Source: Streptomyces orinoci (GTDB taxonomy: Bacteria; Actinomycetota; Actinomycetes; Streptomycetales; Streptomycetaceae). From it: 64,000 nucleotides of DNA. The notes under the pieces were generated by a model, which ran no database searches, was not told where the DNA came from, and saw only the letters and a program-made list of their open reading frames with translations. The stretch is taken from the NCBI RefSeq assembly GCF_003121295.1, contig NZ_PHNC01000031.1, positions 1,304,439-1,368,438 of the forward strand. The letters run 5' to 3'. The position numbers and the translations under genes were made by a program. Positions 61,757 through 64,000 of this stretch are shown here, piece after piece (the first letter of the stretch is position 1; each line of letters starts with the position of its first letter).

Positions 61757-62299
61757 TCACAGCCGGGCGCGGGTGCGCTCCACCAGCCGTACCACCGACT
61801 CATCGGCCACCGAGGCCACCTCGTCATAGGCGAACCAGCGGACGTCCAGCGACTCCTCGCTGACCGCGTGCACCGCACCGGCCGGCGCCAGCGCCGCGTA
61901 CTGCACATCCAAGTGCCAGGCACAGGGCGTCCGATGACGGTCCAGGCGCACCGGACCGCCGGGCAGCAGGGTCAGCCCGGCGACCCCCGACTCCTCGGTG
62001 GCCTCGCGCAGCGCGGCCGCTCCCAGGGTGGCGTCGTGAGTCTCGCAGTGGCCGCCGGTCTGCAGCCACATCCGCAGCTTGCGGTGCAGGGTGAGCAGCA
62101 CCCGGCCGCCCGCCGGGTCCACCACCAGGGCACTGGCGGTGAGGTGGCCGTCCGCGCAGGGCTTGAACATCCCGTCCGGGTGGGCCTGGAGGTGATCCAG
62201 GTAGGCCAGCCGCAGCGCCTCCTGCCCGGGTTCGGCGGAGGGCGCGGACCACTCCTTGAGGACCCGCTCGGCGTCCTGGTGCAGGGCCGGCGGGATCAC
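61757..62299 (-). CDS. NUDIX hydrolase
   Basis: A 180-residue protein with the NUDIX box GGHCETHDATLGAAALREATEESG, in which the canonical EExG is E-E-S-G; catalytic glutamates are present. The N-terminal 40 residues are helical. It overlaps the zinc-metalloprotease gene by GTGA. Substrate unknown. Confidence 0.87.
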   Translation of the reverse strand: MIPPALHQDAERVLKEWSAPSAEPGQEALRLAYLDHLQAHPDGMFKPCADGHLTASALVVDPAGGRVLLTLHRKLRMWLQTGGHCETHDATLGAAALREATEESGVAGLTLLPGGPVRLDRHRTPCAWHLDVQYAALAPAGAVHAVSEESLDVRWFAYDEVASVADESVVRLVERTRARL

Positions 62300-63780
62300 T
62301 CCCCGGAGTCCTTGCCCTGGTCCTCCTGGCCCTTGCCCTGCTCCTCGCCCTTGGCGGAGTCCTGGGCGGAGTCCTCGCCCTTGGCGGGCTCCCCGGGCTT
62401 CGGCCGGCCGCCGCCCGCCGCCTCGCCCAGCATCTTGTCCAGCTCGGAGAAGTCCAGGTGCTCGCGGTGGACAAAGCCGTCCGGGTCGTCCAGGTCGGCG
62501 GCGGTGGGCAGCATGTCGGGGTGCTCCCACAGGGCGTCGCGGCCCTCGGCGCCACGGGCGTCGGTGAGCGAGGCCCACAGCCGGGAGGCGTCGCGCAGCC
62601 GGCGCGGGCGCAGCTCCAGGCCGATCAGGGTGGCGAAGGTCTGCTCCGCGGGGCCGCCACTGGCCCGGCGGCGGCGCAGGGTCTCCCGCAGGGCGCCGGC
62701 GGACGGCAGATGGGGCTCGGCGGCGGCGTGCACCACCGCGTCCACCCAGCCCTCGACCAGGGCCAGCGCGGTCTCCAGCCGGGCCAGCGCGGCCTTCTGC
62801 TCGGGGGAGTCCTCGGGCTGGAACATGCCCTGCTGCAGGGCCTCCTGCAACTGCTCGGGGCGCGAGGGATCGAGCTGGCCGACCGCGTCCTCCAGCTTGG
62901 CGGTGTCCACCTTGATGCCGCGGGCATAGCCCTCCACGGCGCCGAACAGATGCGAGCGCAGCCAGGGCACATGGGCGAACAGCCGCTGGTGGGCAGCCTC
63001 GCGCAGGGCCAGGTAGAGCCGTACCTCGTCCTTGGGCACGCCCAGGCCGGAGCCCAGGGCGTCGATGTTCACCGGCAGCAGGGCGGCCTTGCCGGCCGGG
63101 CCCAGCGGCAGGCCGATGTCGGTGGAGCCGACCACCTCGCCCGCCAGCACGCCCACCGCCTGGCCGATCTGGGTGCCGAACATGGCGCCGCCCATGGAGC
63201 GCATCATCCCCAGCAGCGGGCCCGCCATGGCCTGCATCTCCTCGGGCAGCACCCCGCCCATGGCCGCGCCGACCCGCTCGGCGACCGGGTCCACCAGCTC
63301 CTTCCAGACCGGAACGGTGGCCTCCACCCACTCCGCGCGGCTCCAGGCGACCGCCGAGGCGGAGCCGGAGGGCAGCGAGGTGACGCCGTCCAGCCACAGG
63401 TCCGCCAGGCGCACCGCCTCCTCCACCGCGGCCCGCTCGGCGGCCGTGACGCTGGAGTCCTTGGTGCCGTCGGCGGTGCCCTGGGCGACCGTCTGACGGG
63501 CGATGTCCTTGGCCATGTCCCAGTTCACCGGGCCGCCCTCGTAGGAGAGCATCTGCCCGAGCTGCTGGAAGGCGGCGCCCAGATCGGCGGGGTTCATCGA
63601 GCCGAACATCGCGGCGAAGGGGTTCTCCCCGCCGCCGGCGCCCGCCCCGAAGCCGAAGGGATTCGCGGGGCCCTGTCCGCGGCCGCCGCCGCCACCCTGG
63701 TCACCGCCCTTCTTCTTGCCGTTGTCGCCGTCCTCCGGCTCCTCCGGCGGAAGACCGAATCCGAATGGGGTGTCACTCAC
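62296..63780 (-). CDS. Zinc-dependent metalloprotease (DUF2342/zincin family)
   Basis: A 494-residue protein. The N terminus is glycine-rich (MSDTPFGFGLPPEEPEDGDN...), and the core has ALREAAHQRLFAHVPWL and WVDAVVHAAAEPHLP, the features of the DUF2342/TIGR03624 putative hydrolases. The C-terminal ~40 residues are acidic/lysine-rich (GEDSAQDSAKGEEQGKGQEDQ). Mycobacterial Rv3195 is the homologue in synteny. GTG 63780 has GAGGAAA upstream. It is co-translated with the NUDIX gene. Confidence 0.85.
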   Translation of the reverse strand: MSDTPFGFGLPPEEPEDGDNGKKKGGDQGGGGGRGQGPANPFGFGAGAGGGENPFAAMFGSMNPADLGAAFQQLGQMLSYEGGPVNWDMAKDIARQTVAQGTADGTKDSSVTAAERAAVEEAVRLADLWLDGVTSLPSGSASAVAWSRAEWVEATVPVWKELVDPVAERVGAAMGGVLPEEMQAMAGPLLGMMRSMGGAMFGTQIGQAVGVLAGEVVGSTDIGLPLGPAGKAALLPVNIDALGSGLGVPKDEVRLYLALREAAHQRLFAHVPWLRSHLFGAVEGYARGIKVDTAKLEDAVGQLDPSRPEQLQEALQQGMFQPEDSPEQKAALARLETALALVEGWVDAVVHAAAEPHLPSAGALRETLRRRRASGGPAEQTFATLIGLELRPRRLRDASRLWASLTDARGAEGRDALWEHPDMLPTAADLDDPDGFVHREHLDFSELDKMLGEAAGGGRPKPGEPAKGEDSAQDSAKGEEQGKGQEDQGKDSGE

Positions 63781-64000
63781 GGGTTTCCTCGGCTCGTAGG
63801 GCCGCCGGCCCCGGGCCGACGGCGAATGCCCGACAACACCACCCAGCGTAGACACCTCCTCCGGTTCCGGGCTTGGTGCTTCCCCGTCCCGGGGGCTGCG
63901 GCAGGATGGACGTCACCTGGTACGTACGGTTCATGACACTGGTGATGGCGCGTACGCACTGAAGACAACCGCTGGAGACGCCCGGTGAGTTCCCCCGACC
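63781..64000. promoter_or_regulatory. Divergent promoter region ending in a new gene start
   Basis: Intergenic sequence upstream of the zinc protease. At its end GTG 63985, preceded by GGAG with CGCCCG spacing, begins a plus-strand gene (M-S-S-P-D...), of which only 16 bases are in the window. Its product cannot be told. Confidence 0.45.

Overview
This is high-GC actinobacterial chromosome, almost certainly Streptomyces or a close relative. Evidence: the strong G/C bias at third codon positions, many GTG starts, ATGA/GTGA gene overlaps, a WhiB-type regulator (WblC/WhiB7), an XRE/DUF397/anti-sigma-like ATPase trio, and two copies of a short dispersed repeat that I recognise as common in Streptomyces. 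The gene order moeZ - ATL - adnA - adnB - nudC - mycoredoxin - uvrD2 - whiB7 - ABC1 kinase - zinc protease, with DUF3152, TetR, DUF3107, ferritin-like and DEAD-box genes nearby, matches from memory the Rv3195-Rv3211 neighbourhood of Mycobacterium. Most of the window is therefore an old, vertically conserved actinobacterial block with a few insertions.

Layout. 1-4 kb: MarC-like membrane protein, a short TTG-started gene, an NYN-domain protein, a VOC protein and an alpha/beta hydrolase. 4.1-7.1 kb: DEAD-box RNA helicase with a very long repetitive basic tail and a probable CTG start. 7.5-12.5 kb: ferritin-like protein, small membrane protein, DUF3107, TetR, acidic protein, alpha/beta hydrolase and DUF3152. 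12.5-14.3 kb: divergent ATPase versus XRE-DUF397 regulators. 14.5-21.9 kb: a five-gene minus-strand island (Fic, SseB-like, T7SS-substrate-like, RHS polymorphic toxin, putative immunity gene). 21.9-27.6 kb: dipeptide-type ABC transporter with a structured leader. 27.8-32.2 kb: a PelF-like glycosyltransferase, membrane protein, epimerase and spherulin-4-like protein. 32.2-37.7 kb: MoeZ, two tandem secreted tripeptidyl-aminopeptidase-like hydrolases and an RraA-like protein. 37.8-40.9 kb: molybdate uptake operon with a ModB-ModC fusion and a MerR/TOBE regulator. 41-43.7 kb: kinase-like/flippase-like membrane protein. 43.9-56.6 kb: DNA repair block (ATL, AdnA, AdnB, M20 peptidase, NudC, Mrx1, UvrD2). 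56.6-58.2 kb: wblC with a long attenuator-type leader. 58.2-64 kb: ABC1 kinase, ThiF-like protein, YgjP-type peptidase, NUDIX hydrolase, zinc metalloprotease, and the first bases of another gene.

The most interesting parts are: (1) the wblC leader, with a promoter having an A/T box next to the -35, a 102-codon upstream ORF whose stop lies in a hairpin, and an intrinsic terminator before wblC; (2) the Fic/SseB/T7-like/RHS island, which looks like a secreted polymorphic toxin system; (3) a possible Pel/galactosaminogalactan-like polysaccharide module; and (4) several short tandem duplications that copy the last codons and stop of a gene into its 3' tail. No tRNA, rRNA, CRISPR array, complete insertion sequence or att site was seen.
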